DNA from: Vibrio algicola
Lineage (GTDB): Bacteria; Pseudomonadota; Gammaproteobacteria; Enterobacterales; Vibrionaceae
NCBI RefSeq assembly: GCF_009601765.2
Contig: NZ_CP045700.1
Location: 434,001-498,000 of the forward strand
DNA: 64,000 bases
Reading direction: 5' to 3'
The notes below the pieces were generated by a model that was not told the origin of the DNA, made no database searches, and saw only the letters and a list, made by a program, of their open reading frames with translations. This document shows positions 18,459 through 27,234 of this stretch, in pieces (within the stretch, counting starts at the first letter, position 1; the number at the start of each line of letters is the position of its first letter). Made by a program: the position numbers and the translations under genes.

Positions 18459-19586
18459 CTATCCTTTACGCGCCATATCTTTATTGGTGAGACGAACCCC
18501 TTTAATCTGTGCGTAAACTAATTGCCCAGTTTGTAGTTTGAGGTCATCGTATGCCCAAGCGGTAATATTTGCCCACAGACAAAGATCTTGAGAGTTATTG
18601 TCTACCGTACTTTCATCATGCTGTAAACGTAGTAATACCGATACAGGCGCAGAGGCATCGCTGACTTCTGCCACTTTAACCACTGTGGCGGGTAAAATAT
18701 TACGAATAGAGGTGTTTGATGCGTGCTCTAAGGTGATCGATACATCGCTGGCATGGATCCTTATCCGCAATATTTCTTCTGCTTGAGCTTGAATACCCGA
18801 CATCCAAACCCCAACCTGTGGCGCCAACTCAACATAAGTGACACTGTAATGATTATGAGTGTGTTTTACCCTTCCTTTAAATAAGGTACTCAATTCATTC
18901 GTATTATGCCAAGCGGCTAATGACGTTGAGCGCCATAAAGTCTCGATATCTCCCGCTTCTTTGACTCGCCCATCTTCAATTAACAGCATGTGATCGGCTA
19001 AATGTAGGATCTCATCCATACTGTGGGTCACATATAAAATCGGAATATTCACTTCCGATGATAAACGCTCTAAAAATGGCATCACTTCTTGCTTACGAGG
19101 TAGATCGAGGGAAGCTAGTGGTTCGTCCATCAATAAAATATCAGGCTCTGAAAGTAATGCACGAGCAATGGCACAGCGCTGTTTCTCGCCACCAGATAAG
19201 TCCGCTGGGTAACGATTCAATAAGCTGGATAAATCTAATAATTCAACCACTTGGTTAAATTTATTCGCTTCTATTTTGCCTTTCACACCATAGAGTAAAT
19301 TGCCTTTTACTTTATAATGAGGAAATAATCGTGCTTCTTGAAATACATAACCGATGTTACGTTTTTCAATTGGTTGATTAATGCCTAATTCGGAATCAAA
19401 TAAAACCTGATCGCCTTTGGCAATTCGGCCTGATGTAGGATTCTTCAAGCCACTGATTGCATTGATAACACTGGTTTTACCTGCGCCAGAGCGGCCAAAA
19501 ATCGCGGTGATCCCAGCGCCAGGAATGGTGGCATCAATATTAAGGGCAAATTGCTCGAGTTGTTGTTCAAAACGTAATGTGATCAT
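18459..19586 (-). CDS. modC: Molybdate ABC transporter ATP-binding protein
   Basis: 375 residues. It has Walker A FGRSGAGKTSVINAI, Q-loop GYVFQEARLFPHY, signature LSGGEKQRCAIARALL, Walker B DILLMDEPLASLD and H-loop LYVTHSMDEI. The C-terminal ~85 residues are a mop-type molybdate-binding domain (IRIHASDVSITLEHASNTSI, NILPATVVKVAEVS). It overlaps modB by four bases (ATGA), so the two are translationally coupled. It is last in modABC and is followed by a terminator. Confidence 0.96.
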   Translation of the reverse strand: MITLRFEQQLEQFALNIDATIPGAGITAIFGRSGAGKTSVINAISGLKNPTSGRIAKGDQVLFDSELGINQPIEKRNIGYVFQEARLFPHYKVKGNLLYGVKGKIEANKFNQVVELLDLSSLLNRYPADLSGGEKQRCAIARALLSEPDILLMDEPLASLDLPRKQEVMPFLERLSSEVNIPILYVTHSMDEILHLADHMLLIEDGRVKEAGDIETLWRSTSLAAWHNTNELSTLFKGRVKHTHNHYSVTYVELAPQVGVWMSGIQAQAEEILRIRIHASDVSITLEHASNTSIRNILPATVVKVAEVSDASAPVSVLLRLQHDESTVDNNSQDLCLWANITAWAYDDLKLQTGQLVYAQIKGVRLTNKDMARKG

Positions 19587-20296
19587 ACTGCGCCCCCTGC
19601 CGAATTGGTGACACCCAACTTAGCTTGCGTTCTTTTGGTCAGCCATTCAGAACATAACAACGACAATAGAGCGATCACCACTGAAATAATGCATAGACGC
19701 GCGGCTTGAAACTCTGCGCCAGGGGTTTGAATAAAGTTATACATAGCCAAAGGCAGGGTTTGAGTTTGCCCCGGAATATTGGCAACAAAACTAATGGTTG
19801 CGCCAAATTCTCCTAAACTGCGGGCAAAGGACAGCATAGCGCCCGTAATAATGCCCGGCAATACCAGTGGCAGCGTGATGGTAAAGAATACTTTGAGCGG
19901 CGTCGCGCCAAGGGTTCGCGCCGCTTGTTCTAATTTTGGGTCAACATTGATCAAACTTAAACGAATGGCACGCACCATTAATGGCAATGCGACGACCGCC
20001 GAGGCCAATGCAGCGCCTTTCCAATTAAAACTGAAGACTAAGCCAAAAGTGCTGGCCAGCCAATGTCCGACAACCCCTTGTTTACCCATAGTCAGTAACA
20101 ATAAATACCCAATCACGACCGGAGGTAATACCAAAGGAAGATGGATCACGCTATCCAGTAATCTCTTGCCGAAGAATTCTTTTTTTACCAATAGCCAAGA
20201 TAGGAATATCCCGACTGGCAACAAAAAGATCACCGCAGTAAAAGAGACTTTCAAGCTTAAAAACAAGGCTTGAATTTCATAATCAGTTAGCGCCAA
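19583..20296 (-). CDS. modB: Molybdate ABC transporter permease
   Basis: 237 residues with about five to six membrane helices and the permease EAA loop (LEQAARTLGATPLKVFFTIT, LPLVLPGIITG). FQAARLCIISVVIALLSLL forms the last helix. The start is TTG at 20296, with AAGGA seven bases upstream; no ATG is available nearby. It sits 44 bases after modA. Confidence 0.95.
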   Translation of the reverse strand: MALTDYEIQALFLSLKVSFTAVIFLLPVGIFLSWLLVKKEFFGKRLLDSVIHLPLVLPPVVIGYLLLLTMGKQGVVGHWLASTFGLVFSFNWKGAALASAVVALPLMVRAIRLSLINVDPKLEQAARTLGATPLKVFFTITLPLVLPGIITGAMLSFARSLGEFGATISFVANIPGQTQTLPLAMYNFIQTPGAEFQAARLCIISVVIALLSLLCSEWLTKRTQAKLGVTNSAGGAV

Positions 20297-20340
20297 ACTC
20301 GCTTCCTTTTGTCTTTTATTTCTGATTTAAAGATAAATGA

Positions 20341-21105
20341 TTAGTATGCCATTAATGGCGTAAACCCATACTTAATAAAAGTTTTGCTGGCCGTTTCCGT
20401 CGCTAAGAACTTATAGAATGCTTGGCTTTGTGCTTTATCATTTAACACTGTCATTGGGTACACAATTGGTGAATGGGTACTGTCGGGGAAAGTTTGTACT
20501 ATAGTCACTTTTTTACTCATCAAGGCATCGGTTTTATACACAATGCCAAATGGCGCTTCACCGCGTTCAACTAAGGATAAGGTTAGACGAACATTATTAC
20601 TGGGCGCTGTTTTACTCGATAGTACCGACCATAATCCCATATTAGTGAGACTTTCTTTGGCATACATACCCGCAGGAACCGTTTCCGTTTGGCCTACCGC
20701 TAAACGATCACTGCCGAGTAAAGTCGGTAATTGTTTAAATGTACCAGCATCGATTTGCGTTTTATTCTCACCACCAGACCCAATTAATACCAGCTGATTC
20801 CCGACTAAATTTTTCACTTTATCTTTGGTAGTCATGCCTTTATCAGCCAAATAATCCATCCATTTCGGGTTGGCAGATATAAATACATCAGCCGGTGCGC
20901 CCTGTTCAATTTGACGAGCCAGTGTTGAAGAACCCGCAAACACCGACACAACTTCGTCACCTGTTTGTTGTTTAAATTCTTGGCTCAGTTCATTCATCAC
21001 ATCGGTCATTGAAGATGCGGCGTAAACATTCACCTCTGCTGCCATCGCTTGAATTGAAGGAAAAACAAATGCGGCGACAAGCGCAATTTTGTTTAGCTGT
21101 TTCAT
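20341..21105 (-). CDS. modA: Molybdate-binding periplasmic protein
   Basis: 254 residues with a Sec signal peptide (MKQLNKIALVAAFVFPSIQ, AMA before AEVNVYAASSMTD). The family ligand motifs are present: AASSMTDVMNELSQEF, VFAGSSTLARQIEQGAPADV, FISANPKWMDYLADKG and PFGIVYKTDALMSKKV. An AGAGG site precedes the ATG. It is the first gene of modABC. I saw no convincing ModE operator in the 63-base gap upstream. Confidence 0.95.
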   Translation of the reverse strand: MKQLNKIALVAAFVFPSIQAMAAEVNVYAASSMTDVMNELSQEFKQQTGDEVVSVFAGSSTLARQIEQGAPADVFISANPKWMDYLADKGMTTKDKVKNLVGNQLVLIGSGGENKTQIDAGTFKQLPTLLGSDRLAVGQTETVPAGMYAKESLTNMGLWSVLSSKTAPSNNVRLTLSLVERGEAPFGIVYKTDALMSKKVTIVQTFPDSTHSPIVYPMTVLNDKAQSQAFYKFLATETASKTFIKYGFTPLMAY

Positions 21106-21168
21106 AAAACCTCTAATGAAAATTATAATTATTTTTAAGATATTACATCAGTTTGTTGGTTGGTGACA

Positions 21169-22662
21169 TCAGGTTTTAAGTTGCGGCCACAGTAAGTTTA
21201 AGTCTAGATGAGTCTCAATCGCGTCGGCAATGCGATCAATCGCTTGTTGTTTAAATTGGTCAGTGTCTATAACTTGTGATAAAGGCTCGCAACCCGCCCA
21301 TTGTAAAATGGCCGTTAACGCTTCGGGTTCATCAAACAAGCCATGTAAATAGCTGCCAAATATCTGTCCACAGTCACTGATCGCGCCATCTTTTAGGCTA
21401 TGTTGGGCGCTATCGGGTGACTCTTCCAACCATTCGATCGGTTGCTGATCATCGGTTTCACTGCGACCGGCATGAATTTCATAGCCTGTAACCGTCACGG
21501 TTTGTTGATGCGGTAACGTTAACCATCCTTGCATCTGGCGTAGTTGCTTTTGTGGCTCTAATATCGTGTGTAGTCGTAAATAACCCAAAGCTTGTGATTC
21601 ACCTGCTTCGCCCTCTAAACCTAATGGATCTAAGATGCATTGACCTAGCATTTGATAACCGCCGCAGATCCCCATTAGTTTGCCGCCAAACCGTAAATGG
21701 CGTTCAATATCCTTATCCCAGCCTTGTTTTCTCAAAAATTCCAGATCAGGTCGAACCGATTTAGTACCAGGAAGAATGATAAGATCCGCGCCTTGCAATG
21801 ATTGACCTTGAGCACGGTATTGAAAGTCAATATCAGGATGTAATCGCAGTGGATCAAAATCGGTGTGGTTACTCATGCGGGTCACCACTGGAACAAATAC
21901 AGTGAATTTGGCATTGGCCCCCAAGGTTTGCTCTGCGCTAATCGCATCTTCCGCTTCAATATTTAAGCCATGTAAAAAAGGTAACACCCCAATCACAGGT
22001 TTACCGGTTTTTTGTTCAAGCCAATCTAAGCCAGATTCGAGAAGTTTTATATCACCGCGAAAACGGTTAATCACAAACCCCACCACCCGATTTTGCTCTG
22101 ATTGCGATAATAACGCCAAGGTGCCATAAAGATGAGCAAATACTCCACCACGATCAATATCAGCCACAATGATCACTGGCACATCGGCTTTTTCAGCAAA
22201 GCCCATATTGGCAATATCGTTTTCTCGAAGATTAATTTCTGCCGGACTGCCTGCGCCTTCGATCATAATACTGTCATATTGCGCGCTTAATTTTTCAAAA
22301 GAATCCATCACATACGGCATGGCGATTTTCTTATAACCATGAAAATCAATCGCGTCCATCGATTGCAGCGCTTTACCTTGCACGATCACTTGCGCACCAA
22401 TATCGGTATTGGGTTTTAACAAAATCGGATTCATGTCAACGCTAGGTTCAATGCCACAGGCAAATGCTTGCACCGCTTGCGCCCGGCCGATTTCTCCGCC
22501 ATCTTTGGTGACCGCACTATTAAGCGCCATATTTTGAGATTTAAATGGCGCGACGTTAATTCCTTTGCGCGCTAAAACTCGGCACAAGCCTGCCACTAAC
22601 ACACTTTTACCTGCGTCAGAGGTTGTGCCTTGTACCATCAGTGCTTTATGTGTTCCTTTCAT
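21169..22662 (-). CDS. cobQ: Cobyric acid synthase
   Basis: 497 residues. CobQ amidates four side chains of adenosylcobyrinic acid a,c-diamide. The N-terminal P-loop region is [20 protein letters not shown], then [40 protein letters not shown] and [17 protein letters not shown]. The C-terminal class I amidotransferase has the Cys in [14 protein letters not shown] and the His in [15 protein letters not shown] chose the ATG at 22662, since homologues begin close to the P-loop; 22674 is four codons earlier. No other cobalamin gene is in the window. Confidence 0.94.
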   Translation of the reverse strand: MKGTHKALMVQGTTSDAGKSVLVAGLCRVLARKGINVAPFKSQNMALNSAVTKDGGEIGRAQAVQAFACGIEPSVDMNPILLKPNTDIGAQVIVQGKALQSMDAIDFHGYKKIAMPYVMDSFEKLSAQYDSIMIEGAGSPAEINLRENDIANMGFAEKADVPVIIVADIDRGGVFAHLYGTLALLSQSEQNRVVGFVINRFRGDIKLLESGLDWLEQKTGKPVIGVLPFLHGLNIEAEDAISAEQTLGANAKFTVFVPVVTRMSNHTDFDPLRLHPDIDFQYRAQGQSLQGADLIILPGTKSVRPDLEFLRKQGWDKDIERHLRFGGKLMGICGGYQMLGQCILDPLGLEGEAGESQALGYLRLHTILEPQKQLRQMQGWLTLPHQQTVTVTGYEIHAGRSETDDQQPIEWLEESPDSAQHSLKDGAISDCGQIFGSYLHGLFDEPEALTAILQWAGCEPLSQVIDTDQFKQQAIDRIADAIETHLDLNLLWPQLKT

Positions 22663-22865
22663 TTTATTTCTCAATAGTTCTTAAAAGCAATTTAGTTCAG
22701 AGGTTTAGCTATTTATTATCAACGTGAAAGCAAGAATTTATTATTTGAATTAAAACCTAGCTAACACTTTCGCATTCTAACTGCCAGATAAACACAAAGC
22801 TATTTGCTTACCATTCTATTTGGCATTATCTTTACTTAACAAACATAACAAAGTGATGACAATTA

Positions 22866-24290
22866 ATGCGAAGATTCCGACTATGGGTAGTAGCTCTCAC
22901 ATTAATACCCAACTTAGTTTTTGCTCTTGAACTTTCTCCATTAAGTAAACAACCGTATATGGGGGATTTACCTGAGTTGAAAAAAAGAGGGGGAATTCGA
23001 GTATTAGTGGCTGCCGATCTTGGGTTTTATTATATCGAAAAAGGCCAACCTAAAGGGATCATTGCCGAAATTTTGTATCATTTCGAAAAAGATTTACGTA
23101 AAAATAAGTTAAAGATTCAAATCATTCCGGTACAACGTCATCAATTATTACCTTCGCTTAATGCAGGTTATGGTGACCTTGCCGTTGCCAATTTAACCAT
23201 TACCCCAACAAGGCTACAAAATTATAGCTTTAGCACTCCTATCGTCAATCATGTACAAGAACTCATTGTCACCAATAAAAATACCCTCGAGATTAAAACA
23301 TTAAAAGATTTAAGCGGAAAAGAGATTTGGGTTCGACCAAGTTCGAGTTACTTCGAAAGTCTCAAGAGTATCAACCAACAACTCAATACAGCAGGCTTAC
23401 CTCCTATTCAGATCAACTTTGTTGAGACCTCATTACAAGACTATGAATTAATGGAAATGCTCAATCAAAATCTTCTTCCTGCCACCGTCATTGATGGTCA
23501 CAAATCTAGGCTTTGGGTACAACGAATGAAAAATATTCGTCTGCATGACAAATTCCCGATCCGAACCGAAGGTCAAATTGCCTGGGCAATGCGAAAAAAT
23601 GAACCTCAACTTAAAAAAGTCGTGAATCGATTTGTAAAAACATCCAAGCAAGGCACTTTACTTGGCAATGTTATTTACAACAAATACCTCAACCACACTA
23701 AATGGTTAAATACAGCGTTAAGCCCTAAAAAATTAGATCGTTTAAATAATCTCTCAGCCATTTTTAAACAATATTCTGAACAATATCAATTTGATTGGTT
23801 GATGGTCTCTGCGCAATCATTCCAAGAGTCACGCTTTAACAATAATTTGGTTTCTCACGCTGGTGCTGTAGGCTTAATGCAACTTCTGCCAACTACGGCT
23901 AATGAACCTTACATAAATATACAAAACATTGAAAAACCAGGAAATAATGTTCATGCAGGTGTGAAGTATATGCGATTCATACAAGACAGATATTACAATG
24001 ATGACAATATCACCGTTGAAAACCAAATCTATTTATCCCTTGCCTCTTACAACGCCGGTCCCGCTAAAATTCGAAAAATGCGCCGCTTAGCGCTAAAACA
24101 TGGCTATGATCCGAATATCTGGTTTAATCATGTCGAGGTGATGGCTCGTAAATATATTAGTCGTGAGCCGGTGGATTATGTCGCGAATATCAGTCGCTAC
24201 TATGTCATATACAAACAACTAGAGAAGATCCAACAGTTTAGAGAGAAAAATCAAACGGAACAGTTTAACCATAGATATCGCTACTTTTAA
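22866..24290 (+). CDS. MltF-like lytic transglycosylase with solute-binding domain
   Basis: 474 residues. It has a signal peptide (MRRFRLWVVALTLIPNLVFA), a family-3 solute-binding-like domain at roughly 45-280 (IRVLVAADLGFYYIE, DLAVANLTITPTRLQNYSFS), and a C-terminal SLT goose-lysozyme-type domain with the catalytic Glu in SAQSFQESRFNNN, GAVGLMQLLPTTA and LSLASYNAGPAKIRKMRR. This order is that of MltF, which cleaves peptidoglycan with formation of 1,6-anhydro ends. It is not E. coli MltF itself by eye, so I leave the symbol blank. A terminator follows directly. Confidence 0.85.
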   Translation: MRRFRLWVVALTLIPNLVFALELSPLSKQPYMGDLPELKKRGGIRVLVAADLGFYYIEKGQPKGIIAEILYHFEKDLRKNKLKIQIIPVQRHQLLPSLNAGYGDLAVANLTITPTRLQNYSFSTPIVNHVQELIVTNKNTLEIKTLKDLSGKEIWVRPSSSYFESLKSINQQLNTAGLPPIQINFVETSLQDYELMEMLNQNLLPATVIDGHKSRLWVQRMKNIRLHDKFPIRTEGQIAWAMRKNEPQLKKVVNRFVKTSKQGTLLGNVIYNKYLNHTKWLNTALSPKKLDRLNNLSAIFKQYSEQYQFDWLMVSAQSFQESRFNNNLVSHAGAVGLMQLLPTTANEPYINIQNIEKPGNNVHAGVKYMRFIQDRYYNDDNITVENQIYLSLASYNAGPAKIRKMRRLALKHGYDPNIWFNHVEVMARKYISREPVDYVANISRYYVIYKQLEKIQQFREKNQTEQFNHRYRYF

Positions 24291-24297
24291 ACATAAA

Positions 24298-24332
24298 AAA
24301 CCTCCTAACTTATCGAAAGTTCAGGAGGTTTT
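24298..24332 (+). terminator. Terminator after the lytic transglycosylase
   Basis: AACCTCCTAACTT and AAGTTCAGGAGGTT form a long stem with A-rich and T-rich flanks, so it may also serve the convergent lipoprotein gene. Confidence 0.85.
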
Positions 24333-24410
24333 ATCTTTTCTATTTAGTTGATTAAAGTTTAATTGATGAAATCACAATGAGCACTATGCCCAATCAACAG
24401 AGATGCCGTT

Positions 24411-25145
24411 TTATTTATTGGTACCAATTTTCACTTTAGGCTGTACATATTGACGGCTAACATCAACCACCGCTTCATCGCGGAAGAAACTACGCCCTAG
24501 TAACACACCAAAATCCATGTGAGTACGATCCGCTAAAGTAAATTCAGTTTGTACTTTCAGGGTTCCGACTGTGATCCAACCTTTTACCGCATAACGCTCG
24601 AAGGTTTTATCTGAGTTAGACTGACGAATAAATTTGGTAGAAGCCACCGGCAATTCAAGTTCTTTTGAACTTTTATTATCATGAGCAAGTTTGAATTTCA
24701 CCCACTTCTTACCATCACGCTCAAAAGCAACGATATCAATAGCACTGACTGATGAAGTGGTCGCGCCAGTATCAATACGAGCAGGAACGTTAATATCTAG
24801 CCAATCAATATGGACCCACTCTTTTTGACCTAAGATCAGCTTGCCTTCTGGCGTTTTAGTGCCTGTTGTGATCGCGTGAGCTTTCTTCGGCGTCACGGTT
24901 GGCATTGGCTTAGGCTTTACATTAGGGTGCTTTTCTTTAGGTGACAACTTTGCTGGGTCTGTTTTTGCCGCCGCCGCTTTTTCTGCGTCAGATTTTGATG
25001 CAGCAGTATTGCTTGCGGTGGCATCATCTTTCTTTACAGTACTGCTTGTGGTTGTCGAATCGGTTGATGCAGGTGGTGGCGTTGTAGAACAGCCGACCAC
25101 AGCAACAGATAAGATGACAGGAAAGAGGAAGCCCCATTTTTTCAT
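24411..25145 (-). CDS. Retropepsin-like (RimK-associated/PF05618) lipoprotein
   Basis: 244 residues. The N-terminus is a lipoprotein signal with a lipobox (ILSVAVVGCSTTPP). Residues ~20-85 are a low-complexity Ser/Thr/Ala/Lys/Pro linker. The C-terminal domain has VPARIDTGATTSSVSA, with the aspartic-protease-like DTGA, then VKGWITVGTLKVQTEF and GVLLGRSFFRDEAVVDVS. This is the family annotated as 'ATP-dependent zinc protease', although its fold is retropepsin-like and I see no ATP motif. The membrane-anchored form with a long linker suggests action in the envelope. Substrate unknown. Confidence 0.8.
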   Translation of the reverse strand: MKKWGFLFPVILSVAVVGCSTTPPPASTDSTTTSSTVKKDDATASNTAASKSDAEKAAAAKTDPAKLSPKEKHPNVKPKPMPTVTPKKAHAITTGTKTPEGKLILGQKEWVHIDWLDINVPARIDTGATTSSVSAIDIVAFERDGKKWVKFKLAHDNKSSKELELPVASTKFIRQSNSDKTFERYAVKGWITVGTLKVQTEFTLADRTHMDFGVLLGRSFFRDEAVVDVSRQYVQPKVKIGTNK

Positions 25146-25244
25146 TATACTAACCTTTTTTTAATTCAATTTTTAATAATGACGACAAACGTCATCATTA
25201 TTTAGATTTATAGGATTCATTATACACGTTTTTTGGATGTATGA

Positions 25245-26429
25245 TTATCTTGCTAATGTTGCAATCGCGTTAGCAACATACTCTATGTCTTTTTCTTGCA
25301 AGCCTGCAATGTTAATACGACCATCACCTACGCCATAAATTCCATAGTCTTCACGCAATTGCAGCATTTGTTGTGATGAAAATCCTAACACAGTGAACAT
25401 GCCTTTGTGTGACTTTATGAAGTCAAATTGATCCATATTGTGCGTCGTGTTCAATTCTTGGCACAGAGCGGTGCGTAAACCGACCAATCGTTGCTGCATC
25501 ACCACTAATTCTTGTTTCCAGGTGTGAGTTAAATCGGCATCGGTTAACACGGTTGCGACCAAATCTGCGCCATGATCAGGTGGCATGGTGTAAGTTGAGC
25601 GCGCCAAAGTCATTAATTTTCCTTTGGCATTATCGGTGTGCTGTTGGTTCTTTCCTACCACAATCGCTGCGCCTGTACGCTCACGGTATAAACCAAAGTT
25701 TTTAGAACAAGACGCGGTGATCAGCATCTCTTCAACATTATCTGCCATAAATTTCACCCCCGCGACATCTTGTTCAAGTCCATCGCCAAATCCTTGATAA
25801 GCAATGTCCACAAACGGAGTAAAACCATTTTTATGCGCCAGCTCGGTGATCGCTTTCCAGTCACTCAAGCTAATATCCGCGCCCGTTGGGTTATGGCAAC
25901 AACCATGCAGCAGTACCACATCATTTTTACCCGCGCATGATAGATCTTGCAGCATTTTTTGGGAGTCAACTTGACGCGTTTGAGGATCGAAATATTGGTA
26001 ATAACGCACCTTTAAGCCCGCCGCTTCCATCACTGGGCGATGGTTAACATAACTTGGGTTCGAAATCCAAACGGTAGTATCCGGTTGTGCCACCTTGATT
26101 AAGTCGCCCAACATACGTAATGCGCCGCTGGCTCCGGGGGTTTGAATGGCTGACACGCGAGAATAAGCCGAAGTATCTTTGACAATCAGATCGATCATGC
26201 ATTGGTTAAATACTTCGTTACCGGCAAGACCAACATACGCTTTGCTGGTTTGTTGTTCGGTTTGGCGTTGTTGAGCTTGTTTAACCGCTGCCATGATCGG
26301 TGTTTGGCCTTGGCTATTTTTATAAACGCCAATACCCAAATCGACCTTTTCAGCGCGAGGATCGGCGCGATAGGCAATTGAAAGCGATAAAATAGGATCT
26401 GCTTGAGGCGCAGTAAGATGAGATAACAT
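25245..26429 (-). CDS. tyrB: Aromatic amino acid aminotransferase (TyrB/AspC family)
   Basis: 394 residues from the ATG at 26429 (AGGG nine bases upstream). It is a class I fold PLP enzyme: DPILSLSIAYRADPRAEKVD, LGIGVYKNSQGQTP, the Asn/Pro region HGCCHNPTGADIS, FVDIAYQGFGDG, the Schiff-base lysine in TASCSKNFGLYRERTGA, and RINIAGLQ with the carboxylate-binding Arg. Length and motifs fit TyrB-type enzymes acting on aromatic amino acids, and aspartate and leucine in some species. It is a single-gene unit next to nrdDG, an order I recall from V. cholerae. Confidence 0.9.
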   Translation of the reverse strand: MLSHLTAPQADPILSLSIAYRADPRAEKVDLGIGVYKNSQGQTPIMAAVKQAQQRQTEQQTSKAYVGLAGNEVFNQCMIDLIVKDTSAYSRVSAIQTPGASGALRMLGDLIKVAQPDTTVWISNPSYVNHRPVMEAAGLKVRYYQYFDPQTRQVDSQKMLQDLSCAGKNDVVLLHGCCHNPTGADISLSDWKAITELAHKNGFTPFVDIAYQGFGDGLEQDVAGVKFMADNVEEMLITASCSKNFGLYRERTGAAIVVGKNQQHTDNAKGKLMTLARSTYTMPPDHGADLVATVLTDADLTHTWKQELVVMQQRLVGLRTALCQELNTTHNMDQFDFIKSHKGMFTVLGFSSQQMLQLREDYGIYGVGDGRINIAGLQEKDIEYVANAIATLAR

Positions 26430-26481
26430 AAGACACAACCCTGTGAAATGATACAATTAGTGTCAAATTACCATTGGCACA

Positions 26482-26520
26482 AAAAAAAATCGATGAGAAT
26501 TTAACTCTCATCGATTTTTT
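26482..26520 (-). terminator. Terminator after nrdG
   Basis: AAATCGATGAGA-ATTTAAC-TCTCATCGATTT with runs of A and T on both sides. It ends the nrdD-nrdG unit about 100 bases past nrdG. Confidence 0.88.
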
Positions 26521-26620
26521 TAATAACGATTAACAATACTTAGCAACGAGACTTCATACGGCTTGCCTTACCTATAACGCTTTTCTCGAACAAAATTGAA
26601 TCACTAAAGATCAAGTGCGC

Positions 26621-27094
26621 CTAATCTAGCTCACTAAAGTAGTGAATAACCTGATTAGCACTGCCCTTCCAGTTCAAACTTGGATCGGCTAATTCTTGTT
26701 CAAACTTACCATCCACCAGCACATCCACCAATGCCACAACTTGTTGTTGTTTAGCATTCAACTCTGCCAGTGTATATCCACTCCACATCCAGACATCTTT
26801 GCCGACACATTCTTTACGAACACGCTGCAATAGTGCCAAGACATCATCAAGATTATCAGGATGAAGTGGATCGCCGCCAGAAAGTGATAATCCGCGGCGC
26901 TTTATTCGAGTATCAAGCAGATCTCGAATAATCGTGTCTTGATTTTCTTGGGTGAATAACGACCCCGAACTCGGTGACCAAGTTGACTGGTTATAACATC
27001 CTTTACATTGATGGACACAACCAGACACAAACAAGGTACAACGCGTACCTGGGCCATTGATCACATCAATGGGATAATATTGAGAAATATTCAT
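26621..27094 (-). CDS. nrdG: Anaerobic ribonucleotide reductase activating protein
   Basis: 157 residues. This radical SAM activase generates the glycyl radical on NrdD. The SAM/cluster motif is FVSGCVHQCKGCYNQSTW (CxxxCxxC), followed by GLSLSGGDPLHPDN and DVWMWSGYTLAEL. Length is as in E. coli (154). It lies downstream of nrdD, separated by 140 bases that contain a hairpin, so it may be expressed at a lower level than nrdD. Confidence 0.96.
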   Translation of the reverse strand: MNISQYYPIDVINGPGTRCTLFVSGCVHQCKGCYNQSTWSPSSGSLFTQENQDTIIRDLLDTRIKRRGLSLSGGDPLHPDNLDDVLALLQRVRKECVGKDVWMWSGYTLAELNAKQQQVVALVDVLVDGKFEQELADPSLNWKGSANQVIHYFSELD

Positions 27095-27130
27095 TCACTT
27101 CCAAATCCAAAATAACACCACTAAAACAAC

Positions 27131-27160
27131 AAACGCAGCTTAAGGACTTATGCTGCGTTT
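27131..27160 (-). terminator. Hairpin between nrdD and nrdG
   Basis: AAACGCAGC and GCTGCGTTT are exact complements around a 12-base loop. The T-run is weak, so it may act as a partial terminator or as an RNA-stabilising element for nrdD. Confidence 0.55.
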
Positions 27161-27199
27161 GGTCTTAGATTTTTCTGTCTATAGCCTAAATAATGAAGT

Positions 27200-27234
27200 C
27201 AACGAAGCTGTAGCTTCAAGTATGACGGGTATAA
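27200..27234 (-). repeat. Dispersed ~35-bp repeat at the 3' end of nrdD
   Basis: CAACGAAGCTGTAGCTTCAA followed by GTATGACGGGTATAA. A near-identical copy lies at 59272-59305 at the 3' end of the RIO1-type gene. It includes the small inverted repeat GAAGCTGTAGCTTC. Confidence 0.6.
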
